Origin: Bacillota bacterium
Lineage (GTDB): Bacteria; Bacillota; Clostridia; Lachnospirales; Lachnospiraceae
Direction: 5' to 3'
Assembly (NCBI GenBank): GCA_023409835.1
Contig: JAEYQV010000132.1
Coordinates: forward strand, 37,096 to 101,095
Length of the DNA: 64,000 bases
Both the position numbers and the translations under genes were made by a program. How positions within the stretch are numbered: position 1 is the stretch's first letter; each line of letters opens with the position of its first letter. This document shows, piece by piece, positions 17,277 through 27,280 of the stretch. The notes beneath the pieces were generated by a model. It did not search any database, was not told where the DNA came from, and saw only the letters and a list, made by a program, of their open reading frames with translations.

Positions 17277-19520
17277 ATGAATAAAAAATATCAGGAGTTT
17301 ATCAACTTTCGTAGACGTGGAATGATGGTTGTCTATTTATTTTGCATTGCTTTTTTTCTTTTATTAATCCCTCTGGTGATTTTAACTCTGCAGCATAACC
17401 CCATTAAGAAAGTGAATTTTATCTTAATAATATTCAGCACAATCTGCTTATTGCTTTCGTTCATTCAAATGTTCAGAAACTATCTATATGTCAATAAGCT
17501 CGAGACAACCCTGTTGAATAATTACGATAATTCGGATGCGAAAAAGTATCAGCTCTTTAATCAGCTGTTGGATGAAAACCTTTTCCTATACCATTTCCAA
17601 CCGATTGTAAATGCCAAGACGGGTGAAGTCTTTGCCTATGAAGCTTTGATGAGGACTGATGATAAAATTAATATGTCACCTGTGGAAATCCTTGATTTTG
17701 CGGTCAGGGAAAACCGTCTTTATGATATTGAGAAATTAACTCTATTCAATGCCTTGAAGATCATGAAGGATTACCAGGAAACCTTCGGTTCTAAAAAGCT
17801 TTTTATCAACAGCATCTCGAATCATCTTCTGAAGGATGAGGATTTTGATGTATTATATAAGCAGTATGGCACATTATTTAAGAATGTAGTCCTGGAAATC
17901 ACAGAGTCAGCCCTGATTGATGATGACGGAATTAAAGCCATCCGCAAAAGACTGCAGAACGCCAACTTCCAGCTGGCTTTGGATGATTACGGTGCCGGCT
18001 ATTCCAACGAATCCCTTCTCCTGAATACTACTCCGAATTTTATTAAGATTGACCAGCTAATCCTACGAAACATCAACCTTGATACCAAGAAGCAGCATCT
18101 GGTTTCCAATATCGTCAGCTTTGCCCGAAATAATCATGTAAAAACGATAGCAGAAGGAATTGAGACCTATGAGGAATTTATCTATGTAATCAAGCTTGGT
18201 GTGGATTATATTCAGGGCTTTTACACCGGCCGTCCCAACCCAATGCTGCTGCAGACCATACCGGATGAATGTCTGGAAACGGTTTCGGCCTTAAGTAAGG
18301 ATGAGGTTCATGGTTCCATGCTCAGCAAGACCTATGAGACCAGAAGTGATACAACGGTATTGTCCTTGGAAGCATTTGCCCTCGACCAATATTCCGATCT
18401 GCTGATTCAGAACAAGGATATTATCCTGCAGGGAAATCCGGATATCGTAACCAATATAAAAATACATATCGCAGATAACTTGAAATGCTGTATTACACTG
18501 GATAAGGTTCGACTAAAAGCCAACGATCCTGTGATAGCTTTAGGGCATAACTGCAGTGTCATCTTAAAGCTTGTTGGGGATAATATCTTATATCAGGACG
18601 GCATCAGGGTTCCCGAATCCTCTGAATTGATTATTACCGGAGATGGGAACTTAAATATCCAGACCAGCCGGAAGCTCGGTGTGGGAATCGGCGGCAGCTC
18701 GGAGCAGTCCTATGGCAATATTACTTTAGCCGGTACAGGAAGCATCAAAATAAATAATAGCAGTGATCTATCTATCGGGATCGGTGGTGCACAGAATACC
18801 GGGAATTCCCTGATACACCTGTCCTCCGGTAATATCGAGGTGGAAGTCGGCGGTTATCATGCTGTCGGTATCGGAAGCATATCGGGAAATGCAATTATCA
18901 AAATAGGAAAATGTAAATTGAAGATCACTTCTGTTGCTACGAAAGCAGTTGCGATTGGATGTCTGATGGGTCCTGTAAATATCGCAACCAGCGGTATGCT
19001 CGATATCCGCTGCGAAGGCCGCAATACCGTTTCCATAGGAACTCTCGAAAATGGGGTGGGCTGTGTGACCGTCCAGGACGGATCGATCAGCATAAGCTAT
19101 AATGCCCATAGCGGAGCGGGGATCGGCGGAATTGACGGCAGCATTAACATCATCCTTCAGAATGGGGACATTGATATCTACGCGGAGGGTTCCGATATCG
19201 TCGGCATCGGAGATTATACCGGAACCGGCACAATCCAGATCTTCCATGGTATCATAACCGCTGTATTAAAGGCTTCTCAACCTGTGACCATCGGGAATTC
19301 AGATAAGCTGGTTGTCATTGACGGAGGCAATATTCTATGTGATATTCCGGAAGACATATCGGTTGTAAATTCCTTAGGCATCCCCTTAAATGCCAAGCTT
19401 ATCACCGATACCGATTACTTTCATCGTACCATTGATACCAAGAACGGCTCCTATGACTACCGGGCTGAGCGAAATGACCGATGTAAAATAATCAGAGTGT
19501 ATCTTCCTGAGAATTATTGA
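17277..19520 (+). CDS. Membrane EAL phosphodiesterase with C-terminal beta-helix-like domain
   Basis: 747 residues. Two membrane helices (about 17-38 and 45-66) lead to an EAL domain, residues about 95-335: EAL 122-124, LEITES 206-211, DDYGAG 236-241, IAEGIE 291-296 and QGF 313-315, all consistent with active c-di-GMP hydrolysis. There is no GGDEF domain. Residues about 360-720 form repeated short strands with recurring VGIGG/SIGIGG and IGSI motifs, resembling a beta-helix or carbohydrate-binding domain. By the positive-inside rule both domains appear to face the cytoplasm, which is unusual for such a fold. It is transcribed alone, with hairpins behind it. Confidence 0.88.
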   Translation: MNKKYQEFINFRRRGMMVVYLFCIAFFLLLIPLVILTLQHNPIKKVNFILIIFSTICLLLSFIQMFRNYLYVNKLETTLLNNYDNSDAKKYQLFNQLLDENLFLYHFQPIVNAKTGEVFAYEALMRTDDKINMSPVEILDFAVRENRLYDIEKLTLFNALKIMKDYQETFGSKKLFINSISNHLLKDEDFDVLYKQYGTLFKNVVLEITESALIDDDGIKAIRKRLQNANFQLALDDYGAGYSNESLLLNTTPNFIKIDQLILRNINLDTKKQHLVSNIVSFARNNHVKTIAEGIETYEEFIYVIKLGVDYIQGFYTGRPNPMLLQTIPDECLETVSALSKDEVHGSMLSKTYETRSDTTVLSLEAFALDQYSDLLIQNKDIILQGNPDIVTNIKIHIADNLKCCITLDKVRLKANDPVIALGHNCSVILKLVGDNILYQDGIRVPESSELIITGDGNLNIQTSRKLGVGIGGSSEQSYGNITLAGTGSIKINNSSDLSIGIGGAQNTGNSLIHLSSGNIEVEVGGYHAVGIGSISGNAIIKIGKCKLKITSVATKAVAIGCLMGPVNIATSGMLDIRCEGRNTVSIGTLENGVGCVTVQDGSISISYNAHSGAGIGGIDGSINIILQNGDIDIYAEGSDIVGIGDYTGTGTIQIFHGIITAVLKASQPVTIGNSDKLVVIDGGNILCDIPEDISVVNSLGIPLNAKLITDTDYFHRTIDTKNGSYDYRAERNDRCKIIRVYLPENY

Positions 19521-19644
19521 ATACCATTAACATACTAAGTACCAAGTATTACCTGTCTGATATATTATGAGAGCCAGCCTTCCTTTGCCTGAGCGCAGAT
19601 TGAATATTCCATGAAACAAAACGATAAATATTGCACTTGTCAGA

Positions 19645-19681
19645 ACCGGATTGTCTGCCAATGGCAGCCAACCGCCAATCA
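19645..19681 (+). repeat. Dispersed terminator-linked repeat, copy 2
   Basis: ACCGGATTGTCTGCC, AATGGCAG, then CCAACCGCCAATC. It is nearly identical to the copy at 59874. It lies between the EAL gene and the hairpins that follow the convergent xylosidase gene. Confidence 0.7.
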
Positions 19682-19683
19682 AA

Positions 19684-19733
19684 CAGGGTGCCAGCTGATT
19701 ACTTATAAATGAAAGTAATCAGCCGGCACCCTG
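19684..19733. terminator. Hairpin between convergent EAL and xylosidase genes
   Basis: CAGGGTGCC..CTGATTACTT pairs with AAGTAATCAG..GGCACCCTG around an 8-base loop. The stem is strong but neither side has a long T-run, so terminator function is probable rather than certain. Confidence 0.65.
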
Positions 19734-19753
19734 CCTCTTATTTAGAGATTTTA

Positions 19754-19779
19754 CGGTAGCTGTGTCGGCACAGCTACCG
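19754..19779 (-). terminator. Hairpin behind the GH43 gene
   Basis: CGGTAGCTGTG, 4 bases, CACAGCTACCG: a perfect 11-bp stem only 8 bp past the xylosidase stop codon. It is followed on the minus strand by AAAATCTCTAAAT rather than a T-run. Confidence 0.6.
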
Positions 19780-19787
19780 GTATAATA

Positions 19788-21368
19788 CTATTGCTCTATA
19801 TACTCGAAATAATCAAAATCTGCTTCCTTTCTTTGCCCGGAAAGGTCCTGACAGCATAAACCGACGAAGGCACCGGTGAAACGGTTCGGTTCCGTATATT
19901 CATCCGATAGGATACTGGCGTCAAACACCGTTCCGATCCTCAGCCATTCCATACCATCCTTGGAATAATAGAACTGCAGGAGATGGTAATCCACTTCCAC
20001 CTTAAGATAACATCTGTCCCATCCATTAATCACTATCTTCTCGGTAATCGGCTCATCAAATACACCGGCATCCCTTTTTAAAATATCAATTATTTTTCCC
20101 TTATCCTCTAGCCAGGTGATATGCAGGTAATAAAAATTATGATTATCATACAGCGTTACCAAGCCGGCCATCTGCTGGAACTGCTCCGGCTTAAATTCAA
20201 CAGCCGTAGCTGCAGTATAACGGAAGGCCTGCTGGCGTCGGGCAACAAGACTTTGATGAAATCTGGAGCCCAGGGATTCGCTCCCCCGTAATCGGAGGTA
20301 CCCCGGCCGCTCCTTCAGAGTGAGATAATCCTCTGTAAGCGGTATCCTGAGGGTCTGAAAGTGAAGGCTCAGCTCCTCGCTGTCAAAATCATCCCTGACC
20401 GGTTCCTCCTCCCATATGACTTCCTGAAGCTTTGGTGCCGGCACTTCTACCTGGGGCTTATTTCCTCCTGCTTCAAGATAAATCCAGTCATCCTCCTTCC
20501 ACACAAATTTTTGAAGTGAAGTCTCCCTGCCAAGAATACAGCGACCTCTGGAGGGGAGCGGTCTGCCGCAGAGATGAGCCATATACCATTCCCCGGTCTG
20601 TGTCTCTACCAGGCTACCATGTCCTGCTCTCTGGAGCTGAAGGGAAGGATCCTGCCAGGAGGTTAAGATGGGATTCTCCGGATGGACCTCATAAGGGCCC
20701 TCCAGATTTCTGGACCGTGCAAAGGTAACCGCATGCTTGAAGCGGGTCCCACCTTCTGCTGTCAGCAGATAATAATATCCGTTTCTCTTGTACAGATGAG
20801 GTCCTTCTACTAACCCTAATTCCGTTCCTTTGAATATATTTGTAATCGGTCCAACCAACTGCTTCTCCTGAACGGAGTATTCCTGGAGAACAATGCCGGC
20901 AAACTGATTTCTTCCTTTCCGATGATCCCATAGCTGGTTTACCAGCCACTTGCGGCCATCCTCATCATGGAACAGGGAGGGATCAAAACCGCTGCTGTTA
21001 AGAAAGATTGGCTCCGACCATTCTCCGGTAATATCTGTTGTTGTGACCAGATAGTTATGGAGATCTCTTGCACTGCCATAGGTCCATAGCTTGACATTTG
21101 TATAAATAAGATAGAATACACCCTTGTCATAGGATAAGCAGGGTGCCCATACTCCTTCGGAGCTGGCGGCTCCCTGCATATTGAGCTGGGAGATTCTATT
21201 TAACGGGTGGGCAATCAGCTTCCAGTGAATCAGATCCCTGGAATGATGAATCTGCACTCCCGGAAACCATTCAAAGGTTGAGGTTGCAATATAGTAGTCA
21301 TCTCCTACTCTTAGGATTGACGGATCGGGATTGAATCCCTTTAAAACCGGATTATTGATTGAACCCAT
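19788..21368 (-). CDS. xynB: Glycoside hydrolase family 43 beta-xylosidase / arabinofuranosidase
   Basis: 526 residues, the usual length for GH43 beta-xylosidases of the XynB/SXA type. The five-bladed propeller domain carries the expected catalytic residues: base Asp15 in NPDPS, pKa-modulating Asp129 in GFDPSLF and acid Glu188 in VEGPHLY. A C-terminal beta-sandwich (about 320-526) completes the family fold. There is no signal peptide, so it should act in the cytoplasm on imported xylo- or arabino-oligosaccharides. AAGGAGG precedes the start. No transporter or second hydrolase is adjacent. Confidence 0.92.
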   Translation of the reverse strand: MGSINNPVLKGFNPDPSILRVGDDYYIATSTFEWFPGVQIHHSRDLIHWKLIAHPLNRISQLNMQGAASSEGVWAPCLSYDKGVFYLIYTNVKLWTYGSARDLHNYLVTTTDITGEWSEPIFLNSSGFDPSLFHDEDGRKWLVNQLWDHRKGRNQFAGIVLQEYSVQEKQLVGPITNIFKGTELGLVEGPHLYKRNGYYYLLTAEGGTRFKHAVTFARSRNLEGPYEVHPENPILTSWQDPSLQLQRAGHGSLVETQTGEWYMAHLCGRPLPSRGRCILGRETSLQKFVWKEDDWIYLEAGGNKPQVEVPAPKLQEVIWEEEPVRDDFDSEELSLHFQTLRIPLTEDYLTLKERPGYLRLRGSESLGSRFHQSLVARRQQAFRYTAATAVEFKPEQFQQMAGLVTLYDNHNFYYLHITWLEDKGKIIDILKRDAGVFDEPITEKIVINGWDRCYLKVEVDYHLLQFYYSKDGMEWLRIGTVFDASILSDEYTEPNRFTGAFVGLCCQDLSGQRKEADFDYFEYIEQ

Positions 21369-21692
21369 TCTATTCCTCCTTCCAGTTATGTAAGCATACC
21401 TCCTACCATATCCTAACGGTACCGCATTTCAAGCCTGTACCTTAGTTAAAGGCTGATACGGCAGCCAGGCTTTGGGAACACCCCTCTGTTTTTGGGTATA
21501 AGGATGCCATCGTTCCGATAGTCGGAGCGATGGCACTAATAAGGGAGTGGTACTAACCAGTAGCTTCATTATATATGATATCTCCGTGTTCGATAAGATA
21601 GAAGAATCGTAAACCCGGCGAGCGGAACTCTTCGTATCTACTCCCTGCCGGTTGTAATATACATGCAACTAATACTACCGGCAGCTTATCAA
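21369..21692. other. Non-coding interval with strong hairpins
   Basis: 324 bp. A stem GCCATCG-T-TCCGA / TCGGA-G-CGATGGC (21506-21534) and a CTGCCGGT/ACCGGCAG pairing (21645-21684, behind the ABC operon) are visible. TATAAT-like bases near 21570 could belong to the xylosidase promoter. A 79-codon minus frame here (21429-21668) has no support. Confidence 0.45.
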
Positions 21693-22868
21693 TCAGTAGG
21701 CCTGCTGTCTTTTCCTCTTGGTGATAACCATAACGATTGTAATAATCGCTGCGGTGAAGCCCAGCTGGATTGCCAAATATCCGGCTACCTCAGATAGATT
21801 CTTGTAGGTGTAGCTGGTTAAATCGGCAATGGTATTGTTCGCCTTCACATACCAGTAGGCCGGTGTGAAGCTGGCAACCTTTAATACGGGGTCGCCCATG
21901 AACTGCTGCGGAACAAACATACCGCTCATGAAGGCCAGACCTAAGGAAAGCATCGTCGAAAGCGCCTGGACCGCATTTTTGGATTTTACTGTAATTCCAA
22001 TCAGGTAGCTGATGCTTAATACTGTGAATGAGAACAATAATACATTGATCATTATCAGTACCATACCAAGGTCAAACCTCCGGAAGGGATTGCAGATATA
22101 GCCTGCAAGCGGGAATACCACCAGATAGCAGAGGACGAAAATCAGGTTAGCAAAAATCAGCTGTGCGGTATAGCTCCTTGTAGTGATGGGAGAAGCCGCA
22201 TGCTTTCTCCTGATGTCAAGACCCTGGAAGGATAGCATAACGGTACTGACTCCAAGGATAAAACAGGTAATCAGGATATACCCCAGATAGTTAAAGTAGT
22301 ATTTATTGAATTCTCCCGCATTCAGGTCGACTTTCTTATTCTTCACCTCAAGAGTAACCGGCGTATTCTCCTTCAGGGTATTCCCAATATTTTCATTCAG
22401 TTCCTCAATACTGCTGCCGTCATTATATTTTATATACAGCCTCGCTGCATTTAAGTAATTATCAATGGCTGCATCGACTGCAACCGTATCAATGGAGCCC
22501 GGTACGGTCTGCTTGGTCAGTGACACCTCCTGTCCTGACAGAAGTTTTTCTGTAAAGCCCTCCTGAATAGTAAGAATATAAGTTACCTTCCTGCTGAACA
22601 GGGCATCCCTTCTGTCACTCTCACTATCTCCGATCTTTTGATAGGATACATACTGATCCAGATACGTAAGGAAGCTGTCTACAAAGCTGCTGCCCCGATC
22701 CTCATTTACAACTACCGCAGGTACCTTCTTGGCACTGAACTTCTTGCTGTTATCCCGAAATAATGCTGTGGTAATCGCTATGGTAATGGCCAGGAACATA
22801 ACCCCGTACAGGATAAGGGGAACCAGTCGCTTCTTCATGATTTTAAAATAGGTTTTAAATACTTGCAT
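21693..22868 (-). CDS. ABC-2 type transporter permease (second)
   Basis: 391 residues. It has an N-terminal membrane helix (about 15-35), a large extracytoplasmic domain (about 40-185) and five or six C-terminal helices, the typical ABC-2/YhgE-like exporter layout. The start overlaps the first permease by 14 bp and has AAGGAGG upstream. With the ATPase and the other permease it forms a three-gene heterodimeric exporter. The substrate is unknown; such systems export antibiotics, lipids or peptides. Confidence 0.88.
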   Translation of the reverse strand: MQVFKTYFKIMKKRLVPLILYGVMFLAITIAITTALFRDNSKKFSAKKVPAVVVNEDRGSSFVDSFLTYLDQYVSYQKIGDSESDRRDALFSRKVTYILTIQEGFTEKLLSGQEVSLTKQTVPGSIDTVAVDAAIDNYLNAARLYIKYNDGSSIEELNENIGNTLKENTPVTLEVKNKKVDLNAGEFNKYYFNYLGYILITCFILGVSTVMLSFQGLDIRRKHAASPITTRSYTAQLIFANLIFVLCYLVVFPLAGYICNPFRRFDLGMVLIMINVLLFSFTVLSISYLIGITVKSKNAVQALSTMLSLGLAFMSGMFVPQQFMGDPVLKVASFTPAYWYVKANNTIADLTSYTYKNLSEVAGYLAIQLGFTAAIITIVMVITKRKRQQAY

Positions 22869-23988
22869 AGGATTTCCTCCTTAACCCGAAATAGGATACC
22901 GTTCCCATCAGGAGAACCATAAAGCACAGAATGGCGGTATTCAACAAAAATCGGTCATAGGTATCATAATAGTACAAGCTGTAAAAGGAATCCGCTACCA
23001 GGCTGACCGGGTTAATATAGTTTAAAAACGGTGCCTTTGTGGCGACGAAATATTTCATATCCGCTAGCATCAGCCCTGATAGAAAAGATCCTACCATAAC
23101 GATGGAGGTCAAAACCGCTTGCTTCACATTCTCCTTCTTCTTGATCAGTACTCCAACGACCGCTCCCAGTAAAAGTCCTGTCAGGGAGCCTAACATACAA
23201 TTGGCAAAGATAAAGAATATATTACTGCCGAATTTCACCTTAAGTACAACATCCATATAAACGAATAACAGGATGATACTTATGACATGAATTGTATAGG
23301 ATGCCAGCATATTACTGATGAAAAGCTTCATCTTACTGACCGGGGAGACATTGACTCTTGCTCCTCTGACAGATTGATCCGCCTGGATATTTATGACCTC
23401 CTCCAGTCCCCAGTTTGACGCAAACAAACAGGTCATTGCAAGCAGTGCATAGAAATAGATCAGGACGGCATCGGGGTTCTTCTCATTTACCTTCTCTTCC
23501 ACAAAGCTCTGTGACTGCATCAGCTCCTGCATCAGCCCCTGATTCAGAGCCTCCGGATTCCCGGTCAGTATGGTCTGTGTCGTGACTGTCATTCTCCGAT
23601 AGCTGTCCAGGAAGGTCTTCAGAATGGTTTCGTTCATTCCGCTGCCCTTGACAAACAGCTCAGGCTCTGTGCTGCCGACGATATAAGCCTTTATTTTACC
23701 ATCCTCCAGCATTTCGGAGGCTTCCTCCTTACTGCAATAGGTTACGGTAAACATCTTTTTGTCATTGTCAATCACTGTCTGCTCCAGCACTTCCTTCAAA
23801 ACATCCTGCTCATCACCTGTATTGACATAGGCAATCTTAATCGTCTCAAAGGACTCCACCGTCCAGAGATTCGTAAATGCAAAGTAGAAGCAGGTTGAAA
23901 GGAGAATCGGAAACAGATAGTTCCAGAACATATTCTCTTTATTCCTTACCAGGCATTTTAGCCTGGCTTTATATAATCTAAAGCTCAT
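22855..23988 (-). CDS. ABC-2 type transporter permease (first)
   Basis: 377 residues with the same layout as its partner: helix near 20-40, outer domain about 45-170 and a C-terminal helix bundle. Sequence between the two permeases has diverged, as expected for a heterodimer. It sits between the ATPase gene (30-bp gap) and the second permease (14-bp overlap). AAAGGTGGG serves as ribosome-binding site. Confidence 0.88.
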   Translation of the reverse strand: MSFRLYKARLKCLVRNKENMFWNYLFPILLSTCFYFAFTNLWTVESFETIKIAYVNTGDEQDVLKEVLEQTVIDNDKKMFTVTYCSKEEASEMLEDGKIKAYIVGSTEPELFVKGSGMNETILKTFLDSYRRMTVTTQTILTGNPEALNQGLMQELMQSQSFVEEKVNEKNPDAVLIYFYALLAMTCLFASNWGLEEVINIQADQSVRGARVNVSPVSKMKLFISNMLASYTIHVISIILLFVYMDVVLKVKFGSNIFFIFANCMLGSLTGLLLGAVVGVLIKKKENVKQAVLTSIVMVGSFLSGLMLADMKYFVATKAPFLNYINPVSLVADSFYSLYYYDTYDRFLLNTAILCFMVLLMGTVSYFGLRRKSYASI

Positions 23989-24018
23989 AATTACCCACCT
24001 TTCATAATGTCAATAAAC

Positions 24019-24951
24019 TCAATCCCTCAGCTCTTTGCCTGTGATTTCAAGGAATACATCGTTTAATGTAGGTAGCTCTGTAATTACCCTGCCGAAGTTG
24101 ATGTTTTGTTCAGACATAAAATGGAGCACCTGTACCAAATTGTTCTTACCCCTGCCCGATTTCACTTCCAGAAGATTATCATGGTATTCTACGGAGTAGA
24201 TATTGGGCATACTCTTTAGCTCTTTTAACTGCTGGTCAGTAACCTGATAAGCTTCAATCGTTATCTTCTCTCCTATCGAAATCATCGCTTTCAGCTCTTC
24301 CTTTGTTCCCTGCGCAATAACCTTACCTTTATCAATGATTGCTATATTACTGCAAAGCTGCTCCACTTCCTCCATATAATGGGAGGTATAGATGATGGTA
24401 GCACCTTCTTCATTCAGCTTCTTGATTCCCTCCAGTATCTTATTTCTGCTCTGAGGATCAACGGCTACGGTTGGTTCATCCAGGATAATCAGCTTCGGTT
24501 TATGGACAATACCGCAGGCGATATTCAATCTTCTTAATAATCCTCCGCTTAATTTCTTCGGATAGAACTTTCGGTATTCCTCCAGCGATACGAATCCAAT
24601 CGCTTCCTCCGTCAGTCGTTTCACCTCTGCAGGATCCTTGATATACAGACTGCAGAAATACGAGATATTTTCATATACGGTCAACTCATCAAAAACTGCA
24701 ACATTTTGCATAATAATGCCGATATCCTTCTTAATATGATAAGCATCCGGTCCCATCGGCTTTCCGAAGACCTCAATCGTTCCTTTATCATATTTGAGTA
24801 ATGACAGGATACAGTTAATCGCAGTGGTCTTACCGGAACCGTTAGGACCCAGCAGTCCAAAGATCTCACCCTCCTTTACCTCCAGATCCAGATAATCCAA
24901 AGCGATCAGTTTATCATATCTCTTTACTAATCCTTCTACTTTTACTATCAT
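24019..24951 (-). CDS. ABC transporter ATP-binding protein
   Basis: 310 residues. Walker A GPNGSGKT (35-42), signature LSGG (134-137), Walker B LIILDEP (154-160) and the H-loop YTSHYMEE are all intact. Its C-terminal ~90 residues match the regulatory tail of drug/lipid exporter ATPases. The ATG at 24951 has AAGGAGG six bases upstream and replaces a longer start at 24975 that reads through that site. It is the first gene of the three-gene exporter operon. Confidence 0.92.
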   Translation of the reverse strand: MIVKVEGLVKRYDKLIALDYLDLEVKEGEIFGLLGPNGSGKTTAINCILSLLKYDKGTIEVFGKPMGPDAYHIKKDIGIIMQNVAVFDELTVYENISYFCSLYIKDPAEVKRLTEEAIGFVSLEEYRKFYPKKLSGGLLRRLNIACGIVHKPKLIILDEPTVAVDPQSRNKILEGIKKLNEEGATIIYTSHYMEEVEQLCSNIAIIDKGKVIAQGTKEELKAMISIGEKITIEAYQVTDQQLKELKSMPNIYSVEYHDNLLEVKSGRGKNNLVQVLHFMSEQNINFGRVITELPTLNDVFLEITGKELRD

Positions 24952-25152
24952 AATTAGCCTCCTTACCTTATTCATACTTTATTGTAACCTATGATAATAC
25001 TATAATAAATTTGGAAGCATATTGTAAGTGTAATGCGTCACGAGCTCCAATGACAAATGTCATTCCTTTATCATGAAGGCTGAACCATCTCACGATACCA
25101 TCTGTTTGCTTACTTCCAAAGAAGCTGACTATGTAGGCTTTGCTACGATAAA

Positions 25153-25212
25153 AAGCTCATGATGATACCGGAAGGCCTTATACTTAGCCTCTTCGGTATA
25201 CTTCATGAGCTT
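25153..25212 (-). terminator. Intrinsic terminator of the isochorismatase-like gene
   Basis: AAGCTCATGA with GATACCG-type inner pairing folds against TCATGAGCTT, and the minus-strand side continues TTTTTATC. It lies about 20 bp behind the stop at 25234. Confidence 0.8.
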
Positions 25213-25233
25213 CTTGCAAAGAAGGAATTAATA

Positions 25234-25791
25234 TTATTTTATCAAATTAGAGATTTTTTTGAACACCTCAGTCTTTGCCACTCTGGTCAGCTCGAACAGA
25301 AGGGACTCATAGGTAGTGATGACCGCCCCCTCCGCCGCAGCTCTTTGAACAGCTATCCTTCGGTCATTTTCCTTCCTGGAGCTGATGCAATCCTCCACCA
25401 GAATAACGTGAAAGCCCTTTGCCAACAGGTCGATTGCCGTCTGCAGAACACAAATATGTGCTTCGATGCCGCAGAGTACAATATTCTTCCTTCCTGTTTC
25501 CAAAACTCTCTGGAGAATTGTGTTATCCTCCGCACAGCTGAAGGTCAGCTTGTCATAGTAGGTAAACTCTTCCCCCGCTGCTTCTGCAATCGCCGGAACC
25601 GTCATACCGATTCCCTTCGTATACTGCTGCGAGATAACCATGGGAATCCCCAGAGCCTTTAACCCCTTCACCAGAAGCTCGCTATTTTGAAGCAGCACCT
25701 TAGAATTCCACATCACCGGAACCAGACGCTCCTGATAATCCACAATCAATGCCATTGTATCCTCTGCTAATATTCTCATATCGTTATTCAT
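25234..25791 (-). CDS. Isochorismatase-family cysteine hydrolase
   Basis: 185 residues. The catalytic triad of the isochorismatase/nicotinamidase superfamily is visible: Asp18 in IVDYQE, Lys81 in YDKLTFS and Cys114 in GIEAHICVLQT, with the usual cis-peptide neighbourhood before Cys. It is closest in style to the YcaC-like hydrolases of unknown substrate. It is monocistronic, divergent from the sensor kinase gene, with its own terminator. Confidence 0.88.
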   Translation of the reverse strand: MNNDMRILAEDTMALIVDYQERLVPVMWNSKVLLQNSELLVKGLKALGIPMVISQQYTKGIGMTVPAIAEAAGEEFTYYDKLTFSCAEDNTILQRVLETGRKNIVLCGIEAHICVLQTAIDLLAKGFHVILVEDCISSRKENDRRIAVQRAAAEGAVITTYESLLFELTRVAKTEVFKKISNLIK

Positions 25792-26019
25792 ATAATCCTT
25801 GCGCCATGATTGGCATTCGGATTACGTTCCTTTCTGTAATAAAATACGCTCCTATCATATAACAGCCCGTCCGGATTGTAAACACCAAAATCGTAGTGAC
25901 CCCTCCGAAAGAAAACCATTTGACAACCCCTCACGGTCATGCAATACTACAGATGTAACCATGATTACCATAAGCTGTCAAGCACAGAATTGACAAGCTC
26001 ATCCTTCGGGGGGCTTTCC

Positions 26020-27138
26020 ATGTATGAAATTACTGATAAAATCCTATTATTAATCTGCAGTCTGTCCCTATATCTCTTCCATATGGGCTTAAGCTATGCA
26101 ATAATCCCATTAATTCTGGCGGTGGTCTTAAGCTGCCTTTCGATTTATTATGATAACGGCAAAATCCGGCTGGCAGCCAATCTTGCTTATGCCCTGCTAT
26201 GCGTTTTCCGGCCGGAATACTCAATCTATCAGCCCTTATTGCTATATGATATATTGAATACAAAATATCAATATGCAGCTGCTTTTGTTCCCCTGGTTTT
26301 CCTTGCCAATATTGACCCGTCCCGCCTCCCTTTCTTTATCTTTACGATTCTTCTGCTGGTCACAGCCTTTCTGTTGAAATATAAGACGGACCGGTTAATT
26401 ATGCTGCGGGATGAATACAATGATTTAAGGGACACCACCTCCTCCTATTCACAGCTGATGGAGGAGAAGAACCGAAGTATTCTAAAAAATCAGGACTATG
26501 AAATAAATCTCGCAACCTTAAACGAGCGTAACCGAATCTCCAGGGAGCTCCATGACAACATTGGCCACCTTCTATCCCGCTCCCTGCTGCAGGTTGGTGC
26601 CCTGCTTACCATAACCAAGGAGGAAGCTGTCAGAGAGGGACTGACAGGACTTAAAGAGTCCTTGTCCTCCGGTATGGATGACATTCGAGGCAGCATCCAT
26701 AAGATGTATGAGGATTCCATCGACCTGTATACTCAGGTGGAGCAGCTGACTAAGAATTTCACATTCTGTCCGATAACATATGAATATGATGTCAAAAACG
26801 CTCCTCCTCTTGTCCTAAGGTATAGTCTGATTGCGATCATCAAGGAAGCTCTGGCAAATATCATGCGGCATTCCAATGCCACAAAGGCCAGTATTATCCT
26901 TAGGGAGCACCCCGCTATGTACCAATTAATCATCCTGGATAACGGTACGCTGGAGGAACAGAAGAAGAACCAGCTTTTGAAGGCTCTGGGGAATCAAGGC
27001 TTCGAGGAAGGAATGGGCATGCACAATATTAATGACCGTGTGAAAAGCTCCGGCGGAAACCTGAATATCTCTCTGGACAATGGATTTAAAATATTTATTA
27101 CGATTCCGAAGAATAAAATAGAAGCAGGCAAGGCCTAG
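26020..27138 (+). CDS. NarL-type sensor histidine kinase
   Basis: 372 residues. An N-terminal membrane region (about 7-120, four to five helices, almost no outer loop) suggests sensing within the membrane, as in LiaS/DesK-type kinases. A coiled coil leads to the HisKA_3 box with phospho-acceptor His178 (ERNRISRELHDNIGH), then an HATPase domain (EALANIMRHSNATKAS ... LDNGT ... GMGMHNINDRV). The ATG at 26020 follows a G-rich site; a start at 25939 would add an unlikely hydrophilic extension. It pairs with the response regulator 140 bp downstream. Confidence 0.9.
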   Translation: MYEITDKILLLICSLSLYLFHMGLSYAIIPLILAVVLSCLSIYYDNGKIRLAANLAYALLCVFRPEYSIYQPLLLYDILNTKYQYAAAFVPLVFLANIDPSRLPFFIFTILLLVTAFLLKYKTDRLIMLRDEYNDLRDTTSSYSQLMEEKNRSILKNQDYEINLATLNERNRISRELHDNIGHLLSRSLLQVGALLTITKEEAVREGLTGLKESLSSGMDDIRGSIHKMYEDSIDLYTQVEQLTKNFTFCPITYEYDVKNAPPLVLRYSLIAIIKEALANIMRHSNATKASIILREHPAMYQLIILDNGTLEEQKKNQLLKALGNQGFEEGMGMHNINDRVKSSGGNLNISLDNGFKIFITIPKNKIEAGKA

Positions 27139-27280
27139 CGCAGCTGAGGCGGCATGATGGCAGCTAATAGCAGTGTATTGCTCGAAATTAGTACCCGGAG
27201 ATAGTGGGGAATCATCAGAATTTAGGTGAATCTGTGCTGAAGTCCAGATTCCCGATGTTGGAAATTGGGAGGTAGTGTGT

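Noticed and set aside
21429..21668. 79-codon minus-strand frame between the ABC operon and the xylosidase
   Set aside because: No good ribosome-binding site, no recognisable protein features, and it runs across strong hairpins.
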